A stretch of 64,000 nt of DNA from Rubrivivax sp. (GTDB taxonomy: Bacteria; Pseudomonadota; Gammaproteobacteria; Burkholderiales; Burkholderiaceae_C), in contig JAUXVE010000134.1 of assembly GCA_030680415.1 (NCBI GenBank), positions 1-64,000 on the forward strand, in the 5' to 3' direction. Both the position numbers and the translations under genes were made by a program. Positions within the stretch are counted from its first letter, which is position 1. The number at the start of each line of letters is the position of its first letter. This document shows, piece after piece, positions 1 to 8,269 of this stretch. The notes under the pieces were generated by a model, which made no database searches, was not told where the DNA came from, and was given only the letters and a program-made list of their open reading frames with translations.

Positions 1-1
1 G

Positions 2-1039
<1,038 letters not shown>

Positions 1040-1090
1040 TGGTCTGACCGTTGCGTTGAGCGACACAGCAGCGGCAGGGAGTGCAGACGA

Positions 1091-1617
1091 GTGGCCAACC
1101 CGGAGCAACTGGCTCGACAGGAGATCGACCGCCTGCTTGGCCTGGCCGGCTGGTGCGACTACAACCCGAATTTCCCGATCAAGACCTGCTGGACGAAGGC
1201 ACGCTGTGGCAGGCCTACGCGGCGCTCGACAAGAGCAAGGTCAAAGGCGCGAGCCGCCGGCGCATCCTCACCGACCTGGTGAGCCTGGTGCGCTTTGCGA
1301 TGCAGCAGGACAACGAGCTGGTGCCCTACCCCGAGCGCGTCGCCGCCAACTTCAAGGCCTGGCTGGCGCAGCAGACTTCTCCCCCTCTCCCCGGCGGGGA
1401 GAGGGCAGGGGTGAGGGGCGAAAGCCGCTTCAATGCAGAACAGGTCCGCTGGCTGGAAATGATCCGCGACCACATCGCCGCCAGCCTGGGCATCGAAATC
1501 GACGACTTCGATCTGCCGCCGTTCAGCCAGCAGGGCGGGCGCGGCAAGGTGCATCAGTTGTTCGGGGCGGAGTTGCCCACCGCGCTGGCGAGCCTGACAG
1601 CATCGCTGGCAGCATAA
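1091..1617 (+). pseudogene. hsdR: hsdR remnant: type I restriction subunit with its centre deleted
   Basis: The two ends of a type I restriction endonuclease R subunit are joined with about 90 percent of the gene missing. A GTG start at 1091 gives VANPEQLARQEIDRLLGLAGW, the usual HsdR N-terminus. Shortly after, near 1155-1175, the homology moves to another frame, which reads LWQAYAALDKSKVKGAS ... RWLEMIRDHIAASL and ends at 1617 like the EcoEI-type HsdR C-terminal domain. DEAD/helicase and nuclease motifs are absent, so the product cannot restrict DNA. The C-terminal part also carries an in-frame palindromic repeat (1379-1420). No hsdM or hsdS is seen nearby. The identity rests on family knowledge of both termini. 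Confidence 0.8.
1379..1420 (+). repeat. REP-like palindrome inserted in frame in the hsdR remnant
   Basis: Inverted repeat CCCTCTCCCC (1383-1392), spacer GGC, GGGGAGAGGG (1396-1405), followed by the tail CAGGGGTGAGGGG. It adds about 15 residues (TSPPLPGGERAGVRG) between two conserved hsdR segments without breaking the frame. A palindrome with the same CCCTCTCCC/GGGAGAGGG arms lies at 45674-45698, so it is a dispersed element. Confidence 0.8.
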
Positions 1618-1635
1618 TTTGCCGGCGAACCCGCC

Positions 1636-1962
1636 ATGCACAGCATCATCGAATCCCACCGCGATGAAATCCACCGCCTCTGCCGCCAGTTCGGCGTGCA
1701 GAGCCTGGATCTGTTCGGCTCGGCCACCGGCGATGCCTTCAACCCGCAGCGCAGCGACATCGATTTCGTCGTCGATTTCGGTCCCGGCGCACAGCCTGAC
1801 CTGTTCAACCGCTACTTCGGATTGAACGAGGCCTTGGCCGCGTTGTTGGGGCGCAAGGTCGATCTGGTGATGCCCGGCGGCATGGTCAACCCGTACTTCA
1901 TCGAATCGGTCAATCGCACGCGGCAGCCCGTCTATGCACGCCCGCTCACCGAAGCTGCTTGA
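1636..1962 (+). CDS. MNT-type nucleotidyltransferase, antitoxin of a HEPN/MNT pair
   Basis: This 108-residue minimal nucleotidyltransferase belongs to the MntA family, which in studied pairs neutralises the partner HEPN RNase by AMPylating it. The catalytic pattern GSx(10)DxD is visible as FGSATGDAFNPQRSDIDFVV (about residues 31-50). The length is normal for stand-alone MNT proteins. It overlaps the HEPN gene by 29 bp, the usual arrangement for a coupled TA operon. A second MNT/HEPN locus, with a broken HEPN gene, lies at 36.0-36.5 kb. Confidence 0.88.
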   Translation: MHSIIESHRDEIHRLCRQFGVQSLDLFGSATGDAFNPQRSDIDFVVDFGPGAQPDLFNRYFGLNEALAALLGRKVDLVMPGGMVNPYFIESVNRTRQPVYARPLTEAA

Positions 1963-2278
1963 GGACATCCGCGACGCGGCTGCCTTCATCGGCCAGGTGA
2001 TGCAGGGCCGCACGCTGGCGCAATACAGCGCCGACCGCCTGTTGCGCCAGGCCGTGGAACGCAACTTCGAAATCATCGGCGAGGCCGTCAAGCGGCTGGC
2101 GCAAGTCGACCCGGCCTGTGCCGAGGGCATTGCGCAGGTCCCGCAGATCATCGCCTTTCGCAACATCCTCATCCACGGCTACGACCTGGTGGACCATGCG
2201 CTGGTGTGGAGCACCGTGCAGACGCAACTGCCCGCGCTGCTGCTGGATGTGCAGGCACTGCTGGCGCAGCGGCCGTGA
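1934..2278 (+). CDS. HepT-like HEPN ribonuclease toxin (DUF86)
   Basis: This 114-residue HEPN protein has the RNase motif Rx(4-6)H, seen as RNILIHGY in the C-terminal half. Family members cleave RNA and are held inactive by the adjacent MNT protein. The NFEIIGEAVKRLAQ helix and the VWSTVQTQLPALLLDV tail are typical of DUF86. The first 29 bp overlap the end of the MNT gene, so translation is probably coupled. Both genes look complete, making this one of the intact modules next to gyrB. Confidence 0.88.
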   Translation: MHARSPKLLEDIRDAAAFIGQVMQGRTLAQYSADRLLRQAVERNFEIIGEAVKRLAQVDPACAEGIAQVPQIIAFRNILIHGYDLVDHALVWSTVQTQLPALLLDVQALLAQRP

Positions 2279-2456
2279 AGGCCCGGTCGGAGCGGATGCA
2301 GCGACTGCTCGGCGTAGCGTTGCTGAAGGTGATTGGGTTAGAGATGGCGCTGACGGTTTCGGTCGAAGAACTGGTAGCTCGAAGCAGGAACCCGTTGCTG
2401 CACCCGGGACGGTCGGCTGACCTTTACCATTGCCGGCTTGAGACGCTCCCTGCATC

Positions 2457-3653
2457 ATGGCCGCCACTGAATTCGCTCCGATCAACCCGCACGTGCTTGC
2501 CTGGGCACGCAAGGAAGGCGGCTGGCTGCCTGATCAGGTTGCACAGAACCTGCACGTCAAACCAGACCGGGTTGCGGCATGGGAGAGCGGTGACCGCAAG
2601 CCCACCGTGCGTCACGTCGAGAACCTGGCCCGGTTTCTGCATCGGCCCCTCAGCATCTTCTTCCTGCCCAGCCCCCCGGACCTGCCACCCCTGGCCACCG
2701 AGTACCGGCGCCTGTCGGGTGTGACGGTGGGGGCCGAGTCGCCGCAACTGCGGCTGGCGCTGCGACAGATGCTCAATCGTCGCGAGTACGCCCTCAACCT
2801 CTACGAAGAGCGCGGCGAAGCGGTTCCGGCGTTCGACGCCGTGGCGCATCTATCTGCGTCGGCTGCGAGCGTCGGTGAGCGTTTGCGTGCGCGGCTCGGG
2901 GTTGCGGTCGAGAACCAGATTGCATGGACCAGCGAGTGGCAGGCGTGGCGTGGCTGGCGCGCAGCGGTCGAAGCGGCCGGTGTACTGGTGTTCCAGTTCA
3001 ACAAGGTGGCGCTCGAAGAGACACGGGGCCTCACCTTGCTCGATACGCCGCTTCCGGTGGTGGGCATCAACAGCAAGGAACGCGTGCCCGAAGCCAAGGC
3101 GTTCACGCTGCTGCACGAAGTCGTTCACCTGATGCTGGCCGCCGGCAATGAGGAGCGTCCCGCCATTCAGGAGCGACGCAGCGACGAACAGTGGGCCGAG
3201 GTCGAGCGCTTTGCCGAGTCGGCAGCGAGTCACGCACTGGTTCCGGAGGCCGCATTGCGCCTATGGGTGGATGTGGCGGGCGCAAACGACAGCGCATGGA
3301 CGACGCAGGATGTGCGGCGCCTGGCACGCCGGTTCTGGATCACGCCGCTGGCGATGGCGACTCGTCTGCGCGAGTCGGGGTTCATGAACTGGAACCGCTA
3401 CAACGAGTGGCGCGGCGAGTGGAATCAATACGTGTCATCGCTGCCGGCGCGAGCGGGCGGCTTTGCGACGCCGGCCGAGAAGGCGATGAACCGGCACGGC
3501 CGGCCCTTTGTGCAGTGGGTGCTGGAGGCCATGTCGGCGAACCGGATCACATCGGTCGATGCGGCGCGTTACCTGGAGCTGAAGTTCCAGCATTTCGATC
3601 AACTCCGCGAGCTCGTCAGTGGCCCTGGCACCGGAGCCGCTGCGAGTGGTTGA
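2457..3653 (+). CDS. XRE-family regulator with ImmA/IrrE metallopeptidase domain
   Basis: A 398-residue two-domain protein. Residues about 10-75 form a Cro/C1-type helix-turn-helix (LPDQVAQNLHVKPDRVAAWE). The C-terminal half carries an ImmA/IrrE zinc peptidase with HExxH seen as LLHEVVHLM. Such fusions act as autoregulating repressors or antitoxins; in this family they are often paired with a DUF4411 PIN-like gene. That partner follows directly: the TGA stop shares a base with the next ATG (TGATG at 3651-3655), but the partner is frameshifted. I infer that the module is no longer toxic while the regulator still looks intact. Confidence 0.88.
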   Translation: MAATEFAPINPHVLAWARKEGGWLPDQVAQNLHVKPDRVAAWESGDRKPTVRHVENLARFLHRPLSIFFLPSPPDLPPLATEYRRLSGVTVGAESPQLRLALRQMLNRREYALNLYEERGEAVPAFDAVAHLSASAASVGERLRARLGVAVENQIAWTSEWQAWRGWRAAVEAAGVLVFQFNKVALEETRGLTLLDTPLPVVGINSKERVPEAKAFTLLHEVVHLMLAAGNEERPAIQERRSDEQWAEVERFAESAASHALVPEAALRLWVDVAGANDSAWTTQDVRRLARRFWITPLAMATRLRESGFMNWNRYNEWRGEWNQYVSSLPARAGGFATPAEKAMNRHGRPFVQWVLEAMSANRITSVDAARYLELKFQHFDQLRELVSGPGTGAAASG

Positions 3654-4142
3654 TGGCGCTGCCGAGGTCGTGTATTCCGATCGACACCAACTCCTTGATG
3701 GATTGGCAGGCGCGCTATTACCCGGTTGACGCGTTCGCAGGCCTCGTCGCTCGGGTTGTCGCTCGTGCTGGCCGGCCGATTGACCGCCGCGCAGCTGGTC
3801 CACGAAGAAGTCGATGCGGTGGGTACGGCTGGCCTGATCGCATGGGCCAAGGCCAACAAGGGCATCTTCGTGCCCACCAAGGCGATTCTCGCCGACGCAC
3901 TTGCGATCCAGAACCAGTTCACCGGCCTGCGCGACCCCAAGGCCGAGTTCGAAGACGCCGACGCCTACGTGATCGCGCTTGCGCAGCAGCGGCCCGGGAT
4001 CGTGGTCACCCAGGAGACGCCTGCTGCCGAGAAGCACAGGCCACGGCGCACGCACTTCATTCCGGATGTGTGCCGTGAGCTCGGCATTCCGTGCATCAGC
4101 TTGCTGGGCATGATGAGGCGCGAGAGGTGGACGCTCCGATAA
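3653..4142 (+). pseudogene. DUF4411 PIN-like toxin, frameshifted
   Basis: The ATG at 3653 overlaps the stop of the XRE-ImmA gene. The N-terminus reads IPIDTNSLMDWQARYYPVDA, the PIN-like DUF4411 start with its acidic DTN. Near 3760-3785, in a run of GGCCGGCC, the homology moves to the next frame, where it continues through QLVHEEVDAV, DADAYVIALA and CRELGIPCISLLGMM to 4142. All conserved blocks are present in two frames, so one extra base explains the break. A sequencing error at the GC-rich run is possible, but within this eroded neighbourhood a real inactivation is plausible. Confidence 0.8.
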
Positions 4143-4172
4143 CGGCGCGAAGGCCTTGTTGTTGAGCGTGCC

Positions 4173-4601
4173 GTGAGCGCCCCCTTCTCCCTGCGCATCT
4201 TCGTCGCCGACGGCGACCCCGACGGCCTGCGCGTCGTCGAGCGCTCCAACTGGATCGGCAAGGCGCTGATCTTCCCGCGCGCCTTGCTGCCCAGGGTGAA
4301 GCAGCGCGACGAGCTGGGCCAGACCGGCGTGTACCTGCTGCTCGGCCCGCGTGACGACGGCGAGGGCGAGAAGCTCTACATCGGCGAGGGCGGCCCCATC
4401 CGCCCGCGGCTCGAATCGCACTACGCGCAGAAGGATTTCTGGACCCGCGCGGTGTGCTTCGTGGGCGCGCCGGATGTGTTCACCTCGCCCTCCACCGCCG
4501 CGGCCGTGCTGCTGGGGCGCAGCGCGAATGGGCGCAACGAGTGGAAGGATGCGCAGGGGCGGCCGTTGAAGGAATTGCAGGCGCAGGAGGCAACGGTTTG
4601 A
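4173..4601 (+). pseudogene. GIY-YIG nuclease / DUF4357 protein with central deletion
   Basis: The N-terminal half matches a GIY-YIG protein (GVYLLLGPRDDGEGEKLYIG, then IRPRLESHYAQKDFWTRAV). The C-terminal 40 residues match a DUF4357 domain (STAAAVLLGRSANGRNEWKD). In relatives about 150 residues separate these blocks; here they are fused in frame within 142 residues at the CFVGAPDVFTSPS junction. The start is GTG at 4173. The reading frame is open but most of the nuclease core is gone, so it is probably inactive. It overlaps the start of the Fic gene by 4 bp (TTGA). Confidence 0.68.
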
Positions 4602-5248
4602 CGGGCAGATACGTCGCCACAGGGCCCGAAGCCGAGTTCGAGCCCGGCTCGCACGGCCGCGTACTGCGCAATCTGTTGGGCATCACCCGCGTGCGGGACA
4701 TGAACGAGGCCGAGTGGCAGGCGCTGGTGTTGGCACAGGAAGGCGCGCTCGACCGATTCGGGCCCGAGCACCGATTCACCGCAGACGACATCTGTGTGCT
4801 GCACCGCCTCTGGCTGGGTCCGATCTATGCCTGGGCAGGCGAGTACCGCAGCGTCAACATCGGGAAGGCCGGCTTCCAGTTTGCCCATGCACCGTTGATA
4901 CCGGGACTGATGGCCGAATTGGAACGTGGCGCGTTGGCGCGCCTCACGCCGTGTCGGTCCGCGCCTGACGCCGAGGTGGCCCAGGCGCTGTCGGAGGTGC
5001 ACGCCGAGCTGATCCTGGTGCACCCATTTCGCGAAGGCAATGGTCGGCTTGCCCGTCTGCTTGCGTTGCTGATGGCCCTTCAGGCCGGGCTGCCGCCGCT
5101 GGACTTCAGCCCTCTTGCCGGCCGGGGCAAGCGGGCGTACATCGCCGGCATTCATGCGGCCGTCTGGCGCGACTACGCGCCGCTGACGGCGATGTTCCTG
5201 CGTGTTATCGAGCGGTCGCGGCGACGCGCCGCTTCCAGTGCGCGATGA
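4598..5248 (+). CDS. Fic-family protein adenylyltransferase toxin
   Basis: A 216-residue Fic domain protein. The catalytic loop HPFREGNGRLAR matches HxFx(D/E)GNGRxxR completely, and the flap region GEYRSVNIGKAGFQFA is present. Fic enzymes transfer AMP to a target Ser/Thr/Tyr. The start is taken as TTG at 4598 because AGGAGG lies at 4585-4590 with good spacing and the family usually begins TGRYVA. The inhibitory [S/T]xxxE[G/N] helix is not in the Fic protein; a small convergent gene (5205-5402) carries SSAVEG and may supply it. The last 44 bp overlap that gene tail to tail. Confidence 0.87.
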   Translation: MTGRYVATGPEAEFEPGSHGRVLRNLLGITRVRDMNEAEWQALVLAQEGALDRFGPEHRFTADDICVLHRLWLGPIYAWAGEYRSVNIGKAGFQFAHAPLIPGLMAELERGALARLTPCRSAPDAEVAQALSEVHAELILVHPFREGNGRLARLLALLMALQAGLPPLDFSPLAGRGKRAYIAGIHAAVWRDYAPLTAMFLRVIERSRRRAASSAR

Positions 5249-5402
5249 AGGCCTCGGTGCTGGCCGGCGTCGAGGTGTCTTTGCCCTTGGCGAAAGGTGC
5301 CCGGATGCCCTCGACCGCCGAAGACGTCTGCGCCGAGACGCGCAGTGCAGTCTTGCGCGCGGCGGCCGATTTGAGGTGCGGGTTGGACTGCTTGAGCGTC
5401 AT
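5205..5402 (-). CDS. small Fic-antitoxin-like protein
   Basis: A 65-residue protein starting at ATG 5402 (MTLKQSNPHLK). Residues about 27-32 read SSAVEG, fitting the [S/T]xxxE[G/N] inhibitory motif by which class I Fic antitoxins block ATP binding. The NPHLK...ARKTALR lead-in resembles small proteins found beside Fic genes. It is convergent with the Fic gene and overlaps its 3' end by 44 bp, whereas class I antitoxins normally sit upstream on the same strand. The identity is inferred from the motif and location only. It could instead be a decayed or non-coding reading. Confidence 0.5.
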   Translation of the reverse strand: MTLKQSNPHLKSAAARKTALRVSAQTSSAVEGIRAPFAKGKDTSTPASTEAFIAHWKRRVAATAR

Positions 5403-5477
5403 GGCGCAATGGTACGCCGGCAAGGGCCGGATTTGCAGATTGCAATGATCAAGACTCGCAGAGGCCATCAGCCCCTG

Positions 5478-5513
5478 TTCCCAAATTGGGTACGTTCGTA
5501 CCCAATTTGGGAA
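5478..5513. promoter_or_regulatory. 36-bp perfect inverted repeat of two CCCAAATTGGG sites
   Basis: The arms TTCCCAAATTGGGTACG and CGTACCCAATTTGGGAA are 17 bp, perfect, and separated by TT. Each arm contains CCCAAATTGGG, the same motif that lies between the -10 box and start codon of higB at 17251-17261. No T-run follows, so an operator is more likely than a terminator. It is 76 bp upstream of the small minus-strand gene and may also be a leftover of a lost HigBA-type promoter. Confidence 0.6.
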
Positions 5514-5737
5514 TGGTCCTGCCCGCCACGCGGCCCGACTTTGAGCCTCGCATGAACGCCTCCACCCTGGTCCAGAAGCCGAGACCTGCGCCTGCAAGCA
5601 ACGCAAGCCGATCCGTTAAGAGTGAGCCCGGGCCAATACGACTGGCTCTGGCACCTTTCTGCTTTGGCGTGTGCTCAGCTAGCGACACGGCGGGTGAGAC
5701 TCATCCAAGCTGGCCCGAATCGCCAAAGCGTTCGGTT

Positions 5738-5770
5738 ATTGTACCTCAAAACACGCTTTTAAGGTACAAT
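5738..5770 (+). promoter_or_regulatory. palindromic operator/promoter of the GSU2403-type gene
   Basis: ATTGTACCTCAAAA (5738-5751) and TTTTAAGGTACAAT (5757-5770) form an inverted repeat with one mismatch. The right arm ends in TACAAT, a good -10 hexamer, only 5 bp before the ATG at 5776, so the transcript would start at or within a base or two of the start codon. The -35 is poor, suggesting that a bound regulator matters. Confidence 0.6.
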
Positions 5771-5775
5771 GCGGT

Positions 5776-6825
5776 ATGCCTCGCGCTGCAGCTCACGGCC
5801 CCCTCTATGTCCCCTTCGAAGGGCCGGTCGGTACGCTGTACGCCGAATTGGTGGAGCGCGCCCGAACCGAGCGCCGCCTACTGCCGGGAACCCCAGGGTC
5901 GTTGGCGCTGCGCGAGAGACCCGGGTTCGGCTCGTACTGGTACAGGCGCCACTATGACTCACCAGGGACGCCGCAGGTCGAGGACTTCGTCTGCAAAGAA
6001 GACGACCTCGAGACCTACGCGGCTATGCGGGGGCGCATCGAAGCGGCTGAATGGAGCCAGGAGCAGGTGCGCAACCTGCGGCTGCTGGGCATGCAGGTCG
6101 CAGACAAGGACGCTGCCCGCGTCTTGGTGGAGATGCACAACCGAGAGCTGTTCAGCGCCGGCCTCGTGCTGGTCGGGACACTGGCATTCATGGCCTGGCT
6201 CAACGAGCTCGGCGTGAAGGCGGTCGCCTCCCGCACCCAAGACATAGACCTTGCCAGGCGTCAGAAGCTCAAGCTGGCGGCGCCTCACTCCTTCATGGAG
6301 GTGGTGAAGGCCACCAAGCTTGGTTTCTTCGCCATCCCCGGCCTGTCTGCGGCCGCGCCGTCGACTTCGGTCAAGCGACCGGGCAAAGAAGGTCTGCGCG
6401 TTGACATCCTCGCGTCGGGCGCAGAGTTAGGTAAGGTGGTCCCGGTGCCTGAGCTGGACTGGCATGCCCAGGCCATCCCTCACTTCGACTACCTGCTTGC
6501 ATCTCCACGGCGTGCGGCGATGCTGGCTGGCGGACACTGCGTGCCGGTCACTGCGCCGGCGCCCGAGCGCCTGGCCTGGCACAAGCTGTACTCGAGCACC
6601 CGCCGTGCGAATGACTCGGCCAAGGCAGAGAAGGACCTGCGACAGGCGGCAACACTGCTGGCCGTGCTGGTGGAGCGCGACAACCTGGGACTTGTGGCAA
6701 CTGCAGCGGCGCTGCCGAAGCAGGTGCTCGACGCAGCTCGTCAGCGTCTACCGTCGCTGCGGAACCTGCTGAAGCCGCACCCTCAGGCGCTCGACGAGGT
6801 CGAGCAGGCGTTGGCCCCGCCGTGA
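5776..6825 (+). CDS. GSU2403-family nucleotidyltransferase-fold protein
   Basis: A 349-residue protein resembling the NTP_transf_8/GSU2403 family. The core includes LVLVGTLAFMAWLNELG followed by RTQDIDLARR, an acidic pair after a glycine-containing turn as expected for an AbiEii-like nucleotidyltransferase. The family is found beside TA and defence genes; its substrate is unknown. No partner is adjacent: the next gene is on the other strand. The ATG at 5776 is fixed by the palindromic promoter immediately upstream. It appears intact and isolated. Confidence 0.7.
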   Translation: MPRAAAHGPLYVPFEGPVGTLYAELVERARTERRLLPGTPGSLALRERPGFGSYWYRRHYDSPGTPQVEDFVCKEDDLETYAAMRGRIEAAEWSQEQVRNLRLLGMQVADKDAARVLVEMHNRELFSAGLVLVGTLAFMAWLNELGVKAVASRTQDIDLARRQKLKLAAPHSFMEVVKATKLGFFAIPGLSAAAPSTSVKRPGKEGLRVDILASGAELGKVVPVPELDWHAQAIPHFDYLLASPRRAAMLAGGHCVPVTAPAPERLAWHKLYSSTRRANDSAKAEKDLRQAATLLAVLVERDNLGLVATAAALPKQVLDAARQRLPSLRNLLKPHPQALDEVEQALAPP

Positions 6826-6885
6826 CTGCGAGGTTCAAGCAAGTCGCGTGGTGTGGTGTAGGAGAGCCTGCCCCGCGCCTCGCCC

Positions 6886-7422
6886 CTACCGCATCCTCGA
6901 CGGCAGCCTGACCGTCTCGCCCGCCACCATGAACGCGCCGCGCCCGCGGTGATGGAGCGTGCGCGGGTCCTTGCAGGACGGGTCGATCCAGGCCTTGAGC
7001 ACTTCCAGCACGAAGAAGCCGTAGCGCTTCATCAGCCGGGTATCGGCGACGCGGCATTCCAGGTTGGCGTAGCACTCGGCGATCAGCGGCGCGGCAACCA
7101 ACGCGGCCGGTGCCGGCGTCAGGCCGAAGGCCTTGAACTTGTCCACGTGCTGGCCCGAGGTGTTGCCGCAGCCCACGACCTGCGCCGACAGATCCACCGT
7201 CGGGATGTTGATGACGCATTGCCGCGTCAAGCGCAGCGCGGTGTAGCTGAAGTCGTTTTCGCTCACCACGCAGCCGACGAGCGGCGGTTCGAACTCCAGC
7301 ATCGTGTGCCACGACATCGTCATCACGTTGGCCCGGCCCTTGTGCGCCGTGCTCAGCAGGACCACCGGTCCCGGCTCGAGCAGGCCGTAGACCCTGGACA
7401 GCGGAAACGAGCGTTTGGCCAT
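6886..7422 (-). CDS. flavin reductase family protein
   Basis: A 178-residue FMN-binding split-barrel protein of the flavoredoxin/flavin reductase type. Characteristic blocks are GPVVLLSTAHKGRANVMTMS near the start, FEPPLVGCVVSENDFSYTAL, and SGQHVDKFKAFGLTP. Starting at 7422 rather than the longer 7461 is favoured by GGAGGTG seven bases upstream. It is downstream of, and co-directional with, the polyamine-type transporter and may be its last gene. A role in reducing flavin for an oxygenase is possible but not shown. Confidence 0.85.
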   Translation of the reverse strand: MAKRSFPLSRVYGLLEPGPVVLLSTAHKGRANVMTMSWHTMLEFEPPLVGCVVSENDFSYTALRLTRQCVINIPTVDLSAQVVGCGNTSGQHVDKFKAFGLTPAPAALVAAPLIAECYANLECRVADTRLMKRYGFFVLEVLKAWIDPSCKDPRTLHHRGRGAFMVAGETVRLPSRMR

Positions 7423-7471
7423 GTGGGGCACCTCCATGCGCGATCTTGCGCCAGCGCTCATGGCCCGCCGT

Positions 7472-8266
7472 TCAGCTGCGCGCGGCGGCCCGCCGGGCGC
7501 GCCGCTGCACCGCCTGCATGAGCAGAAACAGCGTGGTCGAGAACACGATCATGATCGTGGCCACCGCCGTCAGGGCCGGCGTGATGCTGTCGCGCAGGCC
7601 GGAGAACATCTCGCGCGGCAGCGTGCGTTGTTCGGGGCCGGCGATCAGCAAGGCGATGACGACATCGTCGAACGAGGCGGCGAACGCGAACAGCGCGCCC
7701 GAGGCCACGGCCGGCAGGATGGCGGGCAGCGTGACGCGCCGGAAGGCGGTGGCGGGCCGGGCGCCGCAGGCGGCCGCGGCGCGCGCCAGGTTGGGGTCCA
7801 GCAGTTCCAGCGCCGTGAGCACGGGAACGACGACGAAAGGCACCGCGATCACGGTGTGGGCGATGATCAAACCGGCGTAGGTGCTGGTCAGCGCCAGCGG
7901 TGCGAGGAAGAAGTACGAGCCCACGGCCACCAGGATCACCGGCACGATCAGCGGCGACAGCATCAGCACCTTGAGCAGCGTGACCAGCGGCCCCCGCTGC
8001 CGCGCCAGGCCCAGCGCCGCCAGCGTGCCCAGGCACACCGCCAGCACCGTCGCGGCGCTGCCGACGAACAGCGAATTGGCCAGCGCCGTGAGCCACTTGC
8101 CGCCCCCCAGCACCTCGCCGTACCAGCGCAGCGACAGGCCGGGCAGCGGGTAGGTCAGGAACGAGCCGCTGGAAAACGACAGCGGCACGATCGCGGCGAT
8201 GGGCACGAGCAGGAACGCCAGCACGGCGGCACAGTAAACACGATGAAGCCAGGTCCAGGCCCGCAT
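7472..8266 (-). CDS. ABC transporter permease, PotC type
   Basis: A 264-residue inner-membrane permease with about six hydrophobic segments. The cytoplasmic EAA-type loop is ACGARPATAFRRVTLP, which contacts the ATPase. Together with the preceding permease, binding protein and ATPase it forms a spermidine/putrescine-type importer. It starts 3 bp after the upstream permease stop, so they are translated together. Confidence 0.9.
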   Translation of the reverse strand: MRAWTWLHRVYCAAVLAFLLVPIAAIVPLSFSSGSFLTYPLPGLSLRWYGEVLGGGKWLTALANSLFVGSAATVLAVCLGTLAALGLARQRGPLVTLLKVLMLSPLIVPVILVAVGSYFFLAPLALTSTYAGLIIAHTVIAVPFVVVPVLTALELLDPNLARAAAACGARPATAFRRVTLPAILPAVASGALFAFAASFDDVVIALLIAGPEQRTLPREMFSGLRDSITPALTAVATIMIVFSTTLFLLMQAVQRRARRAAARS

Positions 8267-8269
8267 GCG

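Noticed and set aside
1091-1617. Functional type I restriction system beside gyrB
   Set aside because: Only the two ends of hsdR remain and no hsdM or hsdS gene is present in the window.
1159-2172. Minus-strand 337-residue frame across the hsdR remnant and the MNT/HEPN genes
   Set aside because: A shadow of well supported plus-strand genes; no family similarity.
5478-5513. Rho-independent terminator
   Set aside because: Perfect stem but no following T-run on either strand, and the half-site recurs in a promoter.
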